35,661 bases of DNA from Bradyrhizobium liaoningense. Its GTDB lineage: Bacteria; Pseudomonadota; Alphaproteobacteria; Rhizobiales; Xanthobacteraceae. The notes under the pieces are model-generated. The model searched no databases and was not told the origin of the DNA. It was given only the letters and a program-made list of their open reading frames with translations. The stretch spans positions 1 to 35,661 of the forward strand of contig NZ_JAFCJT010000040.1 of the NCBI RefSeq assembly GCF_018130785.1, written 5' to 3'. Each line of letters begins with the position of its first letter. The first letter of the stretch is position 1. Both the position numbers and the translations under genes were made by a program. Positions 15,580 through 24,088 of this stretch are shown in pieces.

Positions 15580-15596
15580 GCGCGGGCGTCCCGCGC
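15580..15596 (-). terminator. Hairpin 3' of the secreted protein gene (inner)
   Basis: GCGCGGG/CCCGCGC with a 3-nt loop, 7 nt beyond the stop codon of the gene that ends at 15604. It is a compact GC stem suited to protecting or ending the transcript. No U-run follows. Confidence 0.4.
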
Positions 15597-15603
15597 AGCC
15601 AGC

Positions 15604-16203
15604 TCACTGGGTCGAGCGGCGCAGTTCCAGCGGAGCCTCGATCTTGGGGGGCTCGGATTTGGCTTCGGACTTCACCGGCTCGAGCCGGCTGCTCTCGACC
15701 CGCGGGGTCTCGATGCGCGCGGCGACTTCAGTGTTGGACGCCGCGACCGAACCGGTGCGCTCCGAAGAGCGCAGCGAGCGCGGACGCGCCGTCGCGCGGG
15801 CCATCAGCATCTGATTGCCGCCCTGGTGGTGGAAGTCGCAATAGGCGAAGCCCATGCCCGACACCGAGCCGCGGAAGCTGCGATCGTCGGTCTTTTCCAG
15901 GTTGAAGCAGGGCTCGAACGGAATGCCCTTGATCGAGGCGCAGACGTTCTGCCCGCGGATCTGGAGCGTGTTGCCGGGCAGGCGGAGATGCTTCACCGGG
16001 CCAGCGCCCGAGAACTGCACCGCGCCGGCGGCGCCGAGGTCGTCCAGGATGCGGCCTGCGCCGCGGGTGCCGTCGAAACAGGTGAAGGCGAACACCTTGC
16101 CCGCCACGAAGCGGCGCGCCTCATCGGCGTTCATGCTTCCTGCAATGGCCGGCGCAAACGTCGCTGCCGCCGTGACAGCCCCCAACACTATACGCGCAAG
16201 CAT
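15604..16203 (-). CDS. Secreted protein of unknown function
   Basis: A 199-residue protein. Residues 1-21 (MLARIVLGAVTAAATFAPAIA) form a signal peptide with likely cleavage at AIA/GS. The exported domain (about 24-140) holds six Cys residues or nearly so (FTCFDG, QNVCASI, EPCFNL, AYCDFH), which suggests disulfides in the periplasm. The last 60 residues are low-complexity and rich in Ser, Glu, Pro and Arg (RVESSRLEPVKSEAKSEPPK). It is common in Bradyrhizobium as a hypothetical protein. I chose ATG 16203 because CGGAG lies 6 nt upstream; a TTG two codons earlier is less likely. I do not recognise a function. Confidence 0.75.
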   Translation of the reverse strand: MLARIVLGAVTAAATFAPAIAGSMNADEARRFVAGKVFAFTCFDGTRGAGRILDDLGAAGAVQFSGAGPVKHLRLPGNTLQIRGQNVCASIKGIPFEPCFNLEKTDDRSFRGSVSGMGFAYCDFHHQGGNQMLMARATARPRSLRSSERTGSVAASNTEVAARIETPRVESSRLEPVKSEAKSEPPKIEAPLELRRSTQ

Positions 16204-16258
16204 GCTCAACTCCGAACCAACCCCAGCGCGGGCAATGCCTTATCTCTTTACCCGCTGC

Positions 16259-16302
16259 TTACCATACTAACCAAGGCAACATTGAAGCAGCTTGGTTGGT
16301 AA
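16259..16302. repeat. Inverted repeat between acuI and the secreted-protein gene
   Basis: TTACC...AACCAAG on the left pairs with CTTGGTT...GGTAA on the right (7 bp inner stem, 5 bp outer stem, 5-nt bulge). It is 14 bp past the acuI stop and 56 bp before the next start on the minus strand, so it may be a 3' hairpin for acuI or an operator for the secreted-protein gene. Confidence 0.35.
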
Positions 16303-16315
16303 AGTCTGAACGCCG

Positions 16316-17302
16316 TTAGACAATTTTTACCACGATGCGGCCGCGGACCTGACCGGCCAGGATTTTCGCGCCCCATTCCGAAACTTCCTCGAGCGGAATT
16401 TCATGAGTAATTTCAGATAGTTTTGTCCGATCCAGATCCGAGGCCAGACGCTGCCAGGCGGCTTTCCGCGGCTCGATCGGGCACATCACGGAATCGATGC
16501 CGAGAAGGCACACCGCGCGCAAAATGAAGGGTGCGACAGAAGACGGCAGGTCCATGCCGGCCGCCAGGCCGCACGCCGCGATCGCGCCGCCATACTTCGT
16601 CATCGACAGGAGATTCGCGAGCGTGGTCGAGCCGACGCTGTCCACCCCGCCCGCCCAGCGCTCCTTGGCAAGGGGCTTGGCCGCCGCCGACAATTCATTG
16701 CGGTCGATGATCTCGGCAGCACCGATGTCCTTCAAATAGTCGGCTTCCGAGGCGCGGCCGGTCGAGGCGATGACGTGATAGCCGAGCTTCGACAGCACGG
16801 CGGTGGCGACCGAGCCGACGCCGCCGGCGGCGCCCGTGACCACGACGGGGCCGCTCTTCGGCGACAGACCGTGCTTCTCCAGCGCCAGCACCGACAGCAT
16901 CGCGGTGAAGCCGGCGGTACCGATCGCCATGGCGTCACGGGCCGACAGGCCCTGCGGCAAGGCGACCAGCCAGTCGCCCTTCACCCGTGCCTTCTCGGCA
17001 TAGGCGCCGAGATGGGTCTCGCCCATGCCCCAGCCGGTGCAGACGACCTTGTCGCCCGCCTTCCATTGCGGATGGGAGGAAGTTTCAACCGTGCCGGCGA
17101 AATCGATGCCGGCGATCATCGGGAAGCGGCGCACCACCGGCGCCTTGCCTGTCAGCGCGAGGCCGTCCTTGTAGTTCAGCGTCGACCATTCGACGCGGAC
17201 GGTGACGTCGCCATCCATCAGCTCGGCTTCGTCGAACTGCGTGAGCTGCGCGGCGGTGCCCTTGTCCGCCTTGTCGATCCGGATCGCCTTGAATGTGGCC
17301 AC
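16316..17302 (-). CDS. acuI: AcuI/YhdH-type acrylyl-CoA reductase (MDR oxidoreductase)
   Basis: A 328-residue zinc-free medium-chain dehydrogenase/reductase. Landmarks: WSTLNYKDGLALTGKAPVVR near residue 40, the NADPH-binding glycine motif VTGAAGGVGSVA near 155, and the C-terminal signature APFILRAVCLLGIDSVMCP of the AcuI/YhdH group. AcuI reduces acryloyl-CoA to propionyl-CoA with NADPH, a detoxification step in 3-hydroxypropionate and DMSP metabolism. Which acrylate source matters here is not visible. The start is GTG at 17302, with AGGGAG upstream. It lies 41 bp behind the MFS gene on the same strand, so the two probably form an operon. Confidence 0.88.
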   Translation of the reverse strand: MATFKAIRIDKADKGTAAQLTQFDEAELMDGDVTVRVEWSTLNYKDGLALTGKAPVVRRFPMIAGIDFAGTVETSSHPQWKAGDKVVCTGWGMGETHLGAYAEKARVKGDWLVALPQGLSARDAMAIGTAGFTAMLSVLALEKHGLSPKSGPVVVTGAAGGVGSVATAVLSKLGYHVIASTGRASEADYLKDIGAAEIIDRNELSAAAKPLAKERWAGGVDSVGSTTLANLLSMTKYGGAIAACGLAAGMDLPSSVAPFILRAVCLLGIDSVMCPIEPRKAAWQRLASDLDRTKLSEITHEIPLEEVSEWGAKILAGQVRGRIVVKIV

Positions 17303-17343
17303 GGCTGAACTCCCTAACTTGTTGGTCGGGGATGTTTAGCCGA

Positions 17344-18597
17344 TCAGGCAGGCTGCGCAACCGCTCGCTGAACCGGTTTCTCCACGATCGGAAGATTGAT
17401 CAGCGCGGAGAGCACGCCGAACAGGATCGAGAGCCACCAGATCGGCGTGTAGGAACCGAAACGCTCGAACACGATGCCGCCGAGCCAGACGCCGAGGAAG
17501 CCGCCGACCTGATGGCTGACGAAGGCGAAGCCATAGAGTGTCGCAAGCCAGCGCGTGCCGAACATCAGCGCCACCAGCGCCGAGGTCGGCGGCACGGTCG
17601 ACAGCCAGGTCAGACCGGAAACCGCACCGAACGCGATCGCCGAGAACGGCGTGATCGGGAACGAGATGAAGGCGAGCGTCGCAAGCGCACGCGTGAAATA
17701 GATGGTCGAGAGGATGTAGCGCTTCGGCAGCGAGTTCTGGAGATAGCCGACGCTGAGCGATCCCATGATGTTGAACAGGCCGATCGCCGCGATCACCCAG
17801 CCGCCGGTTTGCGTCGAGATGCCGCGATCGACCAGGAACGCCGGCAGATGCACGGTGATGAAGGCGAGCTGGAAGCCGCAGGTGAAGAAGCCGAGCACCA
17901 GCAGCACATAGGAGCGATGGCCGAAGGCTTCGGCGAGCGCTTTCGTGAAGGTCTGCTCATCCGCTGGCGTCGCATTGGTCGTGGTTGCGACCGGCGGCGT
18001 CGACAGCGCCAGCGACAGCGGGATGATCAACAGCATCAGGAAGCCGAACACGGTGAGCGCCTGCTGCCAGCCGAAATTATCGATCAGCGCCACGCCGATG
18101 GGCGCGAACAGGAACTGGCCGAACGAGCCCGCCGCGGTGCCGGCGCCGAGCGCAAGGCCACGCTTCTCGGCCGGCAAGAGCTTGGCGAACGCCGACAGGA
18201 CCAGGTTGAACGAGCAGCCGGCGAGACCGAAGCCGACCATGACGCCCGCGCCGAGATTCAAGGACAGCGGCGTCGAGGAGTAGCGCATCAACAGCAGGCC
18301 GCCGGCATAGAGCAGAGCGCCGACGCACATCACCCGGAACAGGCCGAAGCGATCGGCGACGGCGCCGGCAAAGGGCTGGCCCAATCCCCACAGCAGGTTC
18401 TGCACGGCGATGGCGAGGCCGAACACGTCGCGGCCCCAGGCGAATTCGTGGCTCATCGGCTGCACGAAAAAGCCCAGCGCCGAACGCGGGCCGAAACCGA
18501 GCATGCCGATCGCACAGCCGCAGAGAATGATGATCGCCGGGGTGCGCCAGGAGGAGGAACGCGAGACCGGACCGAGCTCGCCCGCTTGAGTGGACAT
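17344..18597 (-). CDS. MFS transporter (possible organic-acid carrier)
   Basis: A 417-residue major facilitator protein with about 12 membrane helices and a hydrophilic centre near residues 195-215. The A-motif-like loop GAVADRFGLFRV after helix 2 and the small-residue helix AGTAAGSFGQFLFAPIGVAL are typical. The general pattern (RSALGFFVQPMSHEFAWGR in helix 1) resembles monocarboxylate/oxalate-formate type carriers, so a carboxylate substrate is plausible but unproven. I chose ATG 18597 (GAGGAAC upstream); the upstream extension to 18678 is Cys-rich and unlikely. The gene is divergent from nadA, sharing a 327-bp promoter region, and precedes acuI. Confidence 0.85.
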   Translation of the reverse strand: MSTQAGELGPVSRSSSWRTPAIIILCGCAIGMLGFGPRSALGFFVQPMSHEFAWGRDVFGLAIAVQNLLWGLGQPFAGAVADRFGLFRVMCVGALLYAGGLLLMRYSSTPLSLNLGAGVMVGFGLAGCSFNLVLSAFAKLLPAEKRGLALGAGTAAGSFGQFLFAPIGVALIDNFGWQQALTVFGFLMLLIIPLSLALSTPPVATTTNATPADEQTFTKALAEAFGHRSYVLLVLGFFTCGFQLAFITVHLPAFLVDRGISTQTGGWVIAAIGLFNIMGSLSVGYLQNSLPKRYILSTIYFTRALATLAFISFPITPFSAIAFGAVSGLTWLSTVPPTSALVALMFGTRWLATLYGFAFVSHQVGGFLGVWLGGIVFERFGSYTPIWWLSILFGVLSALINLPIVEKPVQRAVAQPA

Positions 18598-18820
18598 GGT
18601 GTTCCTCGTCAGTCGCTGGCGGATCCGGAATAGGCAACCGCTAATCAGGCATTTAATGCAGATGCATGAAAATCCCAAGCCAAAAATGATTGCGTTCTAT
18701 GAAGGGCTGCCGCCGGAGCATTGCGTTTCAACACGGCCTGCCCTGATGCACCGGGCTGCGATTTGACGGGAATGTGTGCGGCTGGGGCTAGCGGCGTGCT
18801 CGGGCGCGTGTTATCTTTGA

Positions 18821-18839
18821 TTTACTCAGATTGAGTATA
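18821..18839. promoter_or_regulatory. Candidate NadQ operator 1
   Basis: TTTACTCAGATTGAGTATA is an inverted repeat of 7-bp arms around 5 nt with one mismatch; TACTCA-GAT-TGAGTA within it is perfect. It lies 86 bp upstream of nadA. The arms match operator 2, and a NadQ-type regulator is encoded in the same window. Confidence 0.72.
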
Positions 18840-18886
18840 TGTGAGAACCGCACCGGCCCTCTCGGCCGGATTTCTCAGGCTCTATA

Positions 18887-18905
18887 TATACTCACATAGA
18901 GCATA
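18887..18905. promoter_or_regulatory. Candidate NadQ operator 2
   Basis: TATACTCACATAGAGCATA has the same 7-5-7 design as operator 1, with one arm mismatch. It ends 19 bp before the nadA ATG, in AT-rich sequence where the promoter or transcript start should be. Centres of the two sites are 66 bp apart, a little over six helical turns, which would allow cooperative binding or looping. Confidence 0.72.
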
Positions 18906-18924
18906 ATTAGCTTGGGAGGCTTCG

Positions 18925-20031
18925 ATGCCTATCACTGGAATTTACGGCCCCGACGACTTTGCCAACCGGCCGCAGGGCCAAGTCCCCATCCCTCCTCGCG
19001 CCATACCAGCGCGAACCGGCCCCACGCTGCCGATGCCCTCGCTGGAATGGACTGCGGAAGTCGAGCGGGCCACTGCGCCGCTCTACGAGCGCGTGAAGCA
19101 TGTGATCCCCCCGATCGAGTGGCCGCTGATGGCGCCGACGATCAAGGCGATCAACGAGCTGAAGCAGGCCCGGGGCGCCGTGATCCTCGCGCACAACTAT
19201 CAGTCGCCGGAAATCTTTCATTGCGTCGCCGACATCGGCGGCGACTCGCTTCAGCTCGCGGTCGAAGCGACCAAGGTGAAGGCCGACATCATCGTGCAAT
19301 GCGGCGTGCACTTCATGGCGGAGACGTCAAAGCTGCTCAACCCGGACAAGACGGTATTGATCCCGGACGCGCGCGCCGGCTGCTCGCTCGCGGACAGCAT
19401 CACGGGCGCGGACGTTCGCCTGCTCCGCGAAAAATTTCCCGGCGTGCCTGTCGTCGCCTATGTCAACACGTCGGCGGAAGTGAAGGCCGAGGTCGACATC
19501 TGCTGCACTTCGTCGAACGCAGTGCAAGTGGTCGAGAGCCTGAACGCGCCGAGCGTGATCTTCCTGCCCGATCGCTATCTCGCCACTTACGTGGCCTCGA
19601 AGACCGACGTGAAAATCATCGCCTGGAAGGGCGCCTGCGAGGTGCACGAGCGTTTTACGGGCGACGAGCTGCGCGCCTATCGCGAGGCCGACCCGTCCGT
19701 GCAGATCATCGCGCATCCCGAATGCCCGCCGGACGTGCTGGCGGAAGCCGACTTCACCGGCTCGACCGCGCACATGATCAACTGGGTGCGCGAGCGGCGA
19801 CCGCGGCGGCTCGTCATGATCACGGAATGCTCGATGGCCGACAATGTCCGCGCCGAGCTGCCTGATGTGGAGATGCTCCGCCCCTGCAATCTCTGCCCGC
19901 ACATGAAGCGCATCACGCTCGCCAACATTCTGGACAGCCTGCTCACGCTTGGCGAGCAGGTCACGATCGATCCCGCGCTCGCGGAACGCGCGCGGCGCTC
20001 GGTCGAGCGCATGATCAATCTGAAGAATTGA
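18925..20031 (+). CDS. nadA: Quinolinate synthase
   Basis: A 368-residue NadA, which condenses iminoaspartate with dihydroxyacetone phosphate to quinolinate using an oxygen-sensitive 4Fe-4S cluster. The three cluster cysteines are in QCGVHFMAETSKLL, the CCTSSNAV region, and CNLCPHMKRITL near the C-terminus. HNYQSPEIFHCVADIGGDSL is the family's N-terminal motif. About 55 residues of Pro-rich sequence precede the catalytic core, as in other rhizobial NadA proteins. The start ATG 18925 follows GGGAGG by 6 nt. It is first in nadA-nadB-nadC (9 and 10 bp gaps), behind two candidate NadQ sites, so NAD status likely sets its expression. Confidence 0.97.
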   Translation: MPITGIYGPDDFANRPQGQVPIPPRAIPARTGPTLPMPSLEWTAEVERATAPLYERVKHVIPPIEWPLMAPTIKAINELKQARGAVILAHNYQSPEIFHCVADIGGDSLQLAVEATKVKADIIVQCGVHFMAETSKLLNPDKTVLIPDARAGCSLADSITGADVRLLREKFPGVPVVAYVNTSAEVKAEVDICCTSSNAVQVVESLNAPSVIFLPDRYLATYVASKTDVKIIAWKGACEVHERFTGDELRAYREADPSVQIIAHPECPPDVLAEADFTGSTAHMINWVRERRPRRLVMITECSMADNVRAELPDVEMLRPCNLCPHMKRITLANILDSLLTLGEQVTIDPALAERARRSVERMINLKN

Positions 20032-20040
20032 GCACAGAAC

Positions 20041-21648
20041 ATGCAAGACAACATCCACAACCTCACCCGCACCACCGACGACGTCGTCATCGTCGGCGGC
20101 GGCCTTGCCGGACTCTTTTGCGCGCTCAAGCTTGCGCCGCGGCCGGTGACGCTGATCTCGGCCGCGCCGCTCGGCCAGGGCGCGTCGTCCGCATGGGCCC
20201 AAGGCGGCATCGCTGCAGCCGTTGCCGAAGGCGATACGCCGGAGGCGCACGCCGCCGACACGATCGCCGTCGGCGGCGAGATCGTCGACGAAGCGATTGC
20301 GCTCGGGATCGCGCGCGAGGCCGCCCCGCGCATCCGCGACCTGCTGGCCTATGGCGTGCCCTTCGACCGCGACCTCGAAGGCAGGCTCGCTGTCGGCCGC
20401 GAGGCCGCGCATTCGGCGCGGCGCATCGTGCATGTGCGCGGCGACGGCGCGGGTGCCGCGATCATCGCGGCGTTAAGCGACGCCGTGCGCCGCACGCCCT
20501 CGATCCACCTGATCGAAGGCTTTGTCGCCGAAGCGCTGCTGACCGAGGGCGGCGCCGTCACCGGCCTTCAATTGCGCGAGGCCGGCAATTGGGCAGCACC
20601 GCCGGTCCTGCTCGCCTCTCGTGCGGTGGTGCTGGCGACCGGCGGCATCGGCCATCTCTATGCCGTCACGACCAACCCAACCGAGGCCAGCGGCTCCGGC
20701 CTTGCGATCGCAGCACGCGCCGGCGCCGCGATCGCCGATCCCGAGTTCGTGCAGTTCCATCCGACCGCCATCATGGTCGGGCGCGATCCAGCGCCGCTTG
20801 CGACCGAAGCGCTGCGCGGCGAAGGGGCGACGCTGATCAACGGCGATGGCGCGCGCTTCATGCTCGCGCATCATCCGCTCGCCGAGCTCGCGCCGCGCGA
20901 CATCGTGGCGCGCGGTGTATTCGCCGAGATCGCGGCCGGGCGCGGGGCTTTCCTCGATGCGCGGGAGGCGCTCGGTGCGCGCTTCGCCGAAAAATTTCCG
21001 ACCGTATATGCGAGCTGCATCGCCGCCGGCATCGATGCCGCCACGCAGGCCATCCCGATCGCGCCGGCCGCGCACTACCATATGGGCGGCATTACGGTCG
21101 ACGAGCGCGGCCGCAGCTCGATCGACGGGCTCTGGGCCGGGGGCGAAGTGTCGTCCACCGGCGCGCATGGCGCCAACCGGCTCGCTTCGAATTCACTGCT
21201 GGAGGCCGTGGTCTATGCGGCCCGCATCGCTGACGACATCGCCGGCCGGGCCATCCGCTCGCCTGCCCGGCTTCCCGATGCGCCGGCGATACCGCGTGGC
21301 GGCGCGCCGGATGCTGCGGCCGTGACGCGGCTGCGGGCAATGATGAGCACGCATGTCGGTGTGATCCGCAACAATGATGGACTTGCCGAGGCCGTACGCA
21401 GTTTTGCATCGCTCGAGCGCGAGGCAACGAACATCGCTGTCCGCAACATGGCAACGACGGCCCTGCTCGTCGCAGCCGCAGCATGGACCCGGCGCGAGAG
21501 CCGCGGCGCACATTTCCGCGCGGATCATCCGGCGGATGTCCCCGCCCTGGCACGGAGAACGATGACGACGCTCGCGGCGGCACACGAGGTGGCCGATGGC
21601 CTCACCGATCGTCCGCTGCCCCGCACCGCCCAACCCATGATCGCCTGA
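20041..21648 (+). CDS. nadB: L-aspartate oxidase
   Basis: A 535-residue flavoprotein of the succinate dehydrogenase/fumarate reductase fold that oxidises L-aspartate to iminoaspartate, the NadA substrate. Visible: the FAD-binding VVIVGGGLAGLFCALKL at the N-terminus, SSAWAQGGIAAAV, the substrate-site EFVQFHPTA near residue 235, AAHYHMGGI, and the C-terminal FAD motif HGANRLASNSLLEAVV. The helical C-terminal domain carries MMSTHVGVIRN. The start ATG 20041 is 9 bp after nadA with a weak ribosome site, so translation may depend on coupling to nadA. Confidence 0.97.
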   Translation: MQDNIHNLTRTTDDVVIVGGGLAGLFCALKLAPRPVTLISAAPLGQGASSAWAQGGIAAAVAEGDTPEAHAADTIAVGGEIVDEAIALGIAREAAPRIRDLLAYGVPFDRDLEGRLAVGREAAHSARRIVHVRGDGAGAAIIAALSDAVRRTPSIHLIEGFVAEALLTEGGAVTGLQLREAGNWAAPPVLLASRAVVLATGGIGHLYAVTTNPTEASGSGLAIAARAGAAIADPEFVQFHPTAIMVGRDPAPLATEALRGEGATLINGDGARFMLAHHPLAELAPRDIVARGVFAEIAAGRGAFLDAREALGARFAEKFPTVYASCIAAGIDAATQAIPIAPAAHYHMGGITVDERGRSSIDGLWAGGEVSSTGAHGANRLASNSLLEAVVYAARIADDIAGRAIRSPARLPDAPAIPRGGAPDAAAVTRLRAMMSTHVGVIRNNDGLAEAVRSFASLEREATNIAVRNMATTALLVAAAAWTRRESRGAHFRADHPADVPALARRTMTTLAAAHEVADGLTDRPLPRTAQPMIA

Positions 21649-21658
21649 AGGAAGCCCC

Positions 21659-22537
21659 ATGATGACCCCGACCTCCCTGCTCTATCCCGACGCCTTCTTG
21701 TCGCCGCTCGCGATCGACGAGGCCGTGCAGCGCGCGCTCGACGAGGATCTCGGCCGCGCCGGCGATATCACCTCGCTCGCCACGATCCCGGAGGCAACCA
21801 AGGCCCAAGCCGTCCTGGTTGCGCGCCAGTCCGGCGTGATCGCCGGTCTTCCGCTGGCGCTGGCGACTCTGCAAAAACTATCGCCCGATATCGAGGTGCG
21901 CCCGCAGGTCCGCGATGCCGCACGGGTTGCCCGCGGCCAGCACGTGCTGACGATCTCCGGTCCTGCGCGCGCCGTTCTCACGGCGGAGCGGACCGCGCTG
22001 AACTTCGTCGGCCGCCTGTCGGGCGTCGCGACGCTCACGGCCGACTATGTTGCACGGACCGAAGGCACCAAGATGCGCATCTGCTGCACCCGGAAAACCA
22101 CGCCGGGGTTGCGGGCGCTTGAGAAATACGCCGTGCGCTGCGGCGGCGGCTTCAACCACCGCTTCGGGCTCGACGATGCGATCCTGATCAAGGACAACCA
22201 CATCGCCGTCGCCGGCGGCATCCGCCCGGTGCTGGAGCGCGCCCGCGCCCATGCCGGTCACCTCGTCAAGATCGAGATCGAGGTCGATACGCTCGCGCAA
22301 TTGCGCGAGGTGCTCGGCAGCGGGCTCGCCGATGCCGTGCTGCTCGACAACATGGACCTTGCGACGCTGCGCGAGGCCGTCAGGCTCAACGAGGGGCGCC
22401 TCAAGCTGGAGGCATCCGGCGGCGTCACGCTAGACTCGATCGCGGCCATCGCGGCGACGGGCGTCGACTACGCCTCATCCGGCGCGCTGACGCATTCCGC
22501 CCCGAACTTCGACTGCGCGCTGGATATCGAGGCGTAA
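21659..22537 (+). CDS. nadC: Nicotinate-nucleotide pyrophosphorylase (quinolinate phosphoribosyltransferase)
   Basis: A 292-residue NadC, converting quinolinate and PRPP into nicotinate mononucleotide, the last step of this operon. The conserved stretches are DEDLGRAGDIT at the N-terminus, LNFVGRLSGVATLT, TRKTTPGLRALEKYAVRCGG, HRFGLDDAILIKDNHI, a cluster IEIEVDTL, LLDNM and EASGGV. These include the Lys, Arg and His residues that bind quinolinate and PRPP. The start is ATG 21659 or the adjacent ATG 21662, with AAGGA upstream. A palindromic element starts 8 bp after the stop and probably marks the operon's end. Confidence 0.97.
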   Translation: MMTPTSLLYPDAFLSPLAIDEAVQRALDEDLGRAGDITSLATIPEATKAQAVLVARQSGVIAGLPLALATLQKLSPDIEVRPQVRDAARVARGQHVLTISGPARAVLTAERTALNFVGRLSGVATLTADYVARTEGTKMRICCTRKTTPGLRALEKYAVRCGGGFNHRFGLDDAILIKDNHIAVAGGIRPVLERARAHAGHLVKIEIEVDTLAQLREVLGSGLADAVLLDNMDLATLREAVRLNEGRLKLEASGGVTLDSIAAIAATGVDYASSGALTHSAPNFDCALDIEA

Positions 22538-22544
22538 CCCACAC

Positions 22545-22630
22545 CGTCATGGCCGGGCTCGTCCCGGCCATCCACGCCTCGCCTCGCAACACAAAGAACG
22601 TGGATGCCCGGGACAAGCCCGGGCATGACG
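22545..22630. repeat. Dispersed palindromic element 3' of nadC
   Basis: Left arm CGTCATGGCCGGGCTCGTCC (22545 on) and right arm ending GGACAAGCCCGGGCATGACG pair imperfectly over about 32 bp around a 22-nt centre. A half-copy of the left arm is found upstream of nadQ at 5333-5350. It separates the convergent nadC and cell-wall hydrolase genes. Confidence 0.85.
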
Positions 22631-22645
22631 AACTTCTGTGAATGA

Positions 22646-24088
22646 TTACCTTCGCTCGCTCACACCCATCTCGGCAGAACTCTTGGCTTCCTGGGCGAGC
22701 TCGGCGGAAAGTGCCGCGGTCTGGGCCGGGGTGCCCCAGCTCGGTTCCTCGCTGCCGTCGCCCCAGGCGCGCGGGCGATAGAAGGTGTGGACGCCGGTCT
22801 TGTACATCTTCTTCATCTCGGCGACCCAGGACGGTCGCACCCAATAGGCGTGGTAGTGCGTGGACTTGCCCACTTCAGGCAGCCAGATCTGGCCGTCGAG
22901 CATCGCCTTCGAAATCTTTTTCGCGCGTTCCCACATCTCGGGCTCGCGGATGACGTCGGCATTGTTGTCGCAGGCGAAAGTGAACTGACAGGCCAAATGG
23001 CGGTGCTTGTTCTGATAGACCGCGCCGCACACGGTGTCCGGATATTTGCCGGAGAAGACGCGGTTCATCACGACTTGCGCAACTGCCATCTGGCCACGCA
23101 CGGCCTCGCCGCGCGATTCAAAATAGACGGCTTCGGCAAGACACTTCTCGGACTTTGCGCGCGACTTGTCGTCGAGCGCGAGCCGCTCGGCCGGTGATCT
23201 GGCACGCTGGTTGTCGGCATTGACCTCGCCCTTCGGCGCGACGCTCTCGCCGCTTTCGATGTCCTTGGCGATATCGGCCGACGGCGGCGACAGCGAGGCC
23301 GTCACCTTCATATCGGGGTCGGGCATCACGATCAGCGGCTCGGCGCCGGGTTGCCAGCTCTCGATGCTCTCGAGATTACCGCCGAGCGAGGAGCTGCCGA
23401 AGAACAGGTTCGAGGTCTTGACGCGGAAGGGATCGCGCGGCGGTGCCTCCGGAAGGGTCGCCTGCTTCAGCGCCTCGAGCGGCTGCACCGCGAACGCGCG
23501 CGCTGCGTCACTGGCCTGTGGCGGATTGGCATATTGCGGCAGCGGCGGCGCGCGCAGCGCTTCCTGAAGCTCGGGATCGAGCGCGGCCGCGGACTCCGGC
23601 GACATGATTTGCGGCAACGCGGCGGTCTTGGCGCCGAACACCGAGCTGTTCGATGTCGCGGGATCTTGCTGTGCCGGCGCGGTCGTCTCGGGAGCCTGCG
23701 TGGGTGTGACGCTTGCGAGGCGATCGCCCTTCATGGAGCGATCGACCTTGGGAAAATCGGCGGCCTGGTAGCGCGGCGGCACCTGAAGCGCGGGATTGCG
23801 GCTGATCGCGCCGGTGACGTCGCGACCATCGAGGCTCGCGAGGCGAACCATCGTGCTCTGCGGAAGCGACGTGCCGATCGGGCGAGAAAAGCTGTAGGTG
23901 GCGAGCTGGATCGAGGACGCGGCGGAAAACACCTGCTTCTGCCAGCGCTCGGCGACGCCGGGCTGACGCGCCAGCAACGACGCGATATCCTGATAGCCGG
24001 TCTCTCTCGGCATCAATGCGAAGATGCAGAGACCGATTCCGAAGGACGCGAACCGCGCGCCCTTCGGATGGTTACGCAACACTGACAT
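22646..24088 (-). CDS. Cell wall hydrolase, SleB/CwlJ family
   Basis: A protein of about 480 residues. The first 30 residues hold a membrane/signal segment (FASFGIGLCIFALM). Residues 30-320 are a low-complexity, Pro/Ala/Ser-rich region. The last 150 residues are the SleB-type hydrolase domain: CLAEAVYFESRGEAVRGQMA with the catalytic-type Glu residues, VMNRVFSGKYPDTVCGAVYQ, CQFTFACDN, and a C-terminal THYHAYWVRPSW. This domain cleaves peptidoglycan as a lytic transglycosylase/amidase in spore formers; in non-sporulating Rhizobiales it likely remodels the wall. The start is uncertain: ATG 24088 is preferred over a TTG at 24145, although neither has a strong RBS. Confidence 0.82.
   Translation of the reverse strand: MSVLRNHPKGARFASFGIGLCIFALMPRETGYQDIASLLARQPGVAERWQKQVFSAASSIQLATYSFSRPIGTSLPQSTMVRLASLDGRDVTGAISRNPALQVPPRYQAADFPKVDRSMKGDRLASVTPTQAPETTAPAQQDPATSNSSVFGAKTAALPQIMSPESAAALDPELQEALRAPPLPQYANPPQASDAARAFAVQPLEALKQATLPEAPPRDPFRVKTSNLFFGSSSLGGNLESIESWQPGAEPLIVMPDPDMKVTASLSPPSADIAKDIESGESVAPKGEVNADNQRARSPAERLALDDKSRAKSEKCLAEAVYFESRGEAVRGQMAVAQVVMNRVFSGKYPDTVCGAVYQNKHRHLACQFTFACDNNADVIREPEMWERAKKISKAMLDGQIWLPEVGKSTHYHAYWVRPSWVAEMKKMYKTGVHTFYRPRAWGDGSEEPSWGTPAQTAALSAELAQEAKSSAEMGVSERR

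Noticed and set aside
16316..18597. DMSP/acrylate catabolic cluster
   Set aside because: Only an AcuI-type reductase and a generic MFS carrier are present; there is no DMSP lyase, DmdA or CoA ligase.
17293..18633. 446-residue plus-strand frame opposite the MFS gene
   Set aside because: Highly charged Arg/Glu/Gln shadow of a membrane-protein gene on the other strand.
22646..24088. Spore germination role for the SleB-type hydrolase
   Set aside because: The organism type does not form spores; the domain is also common in Rhizobiales as a general cell-wall hydrolase.
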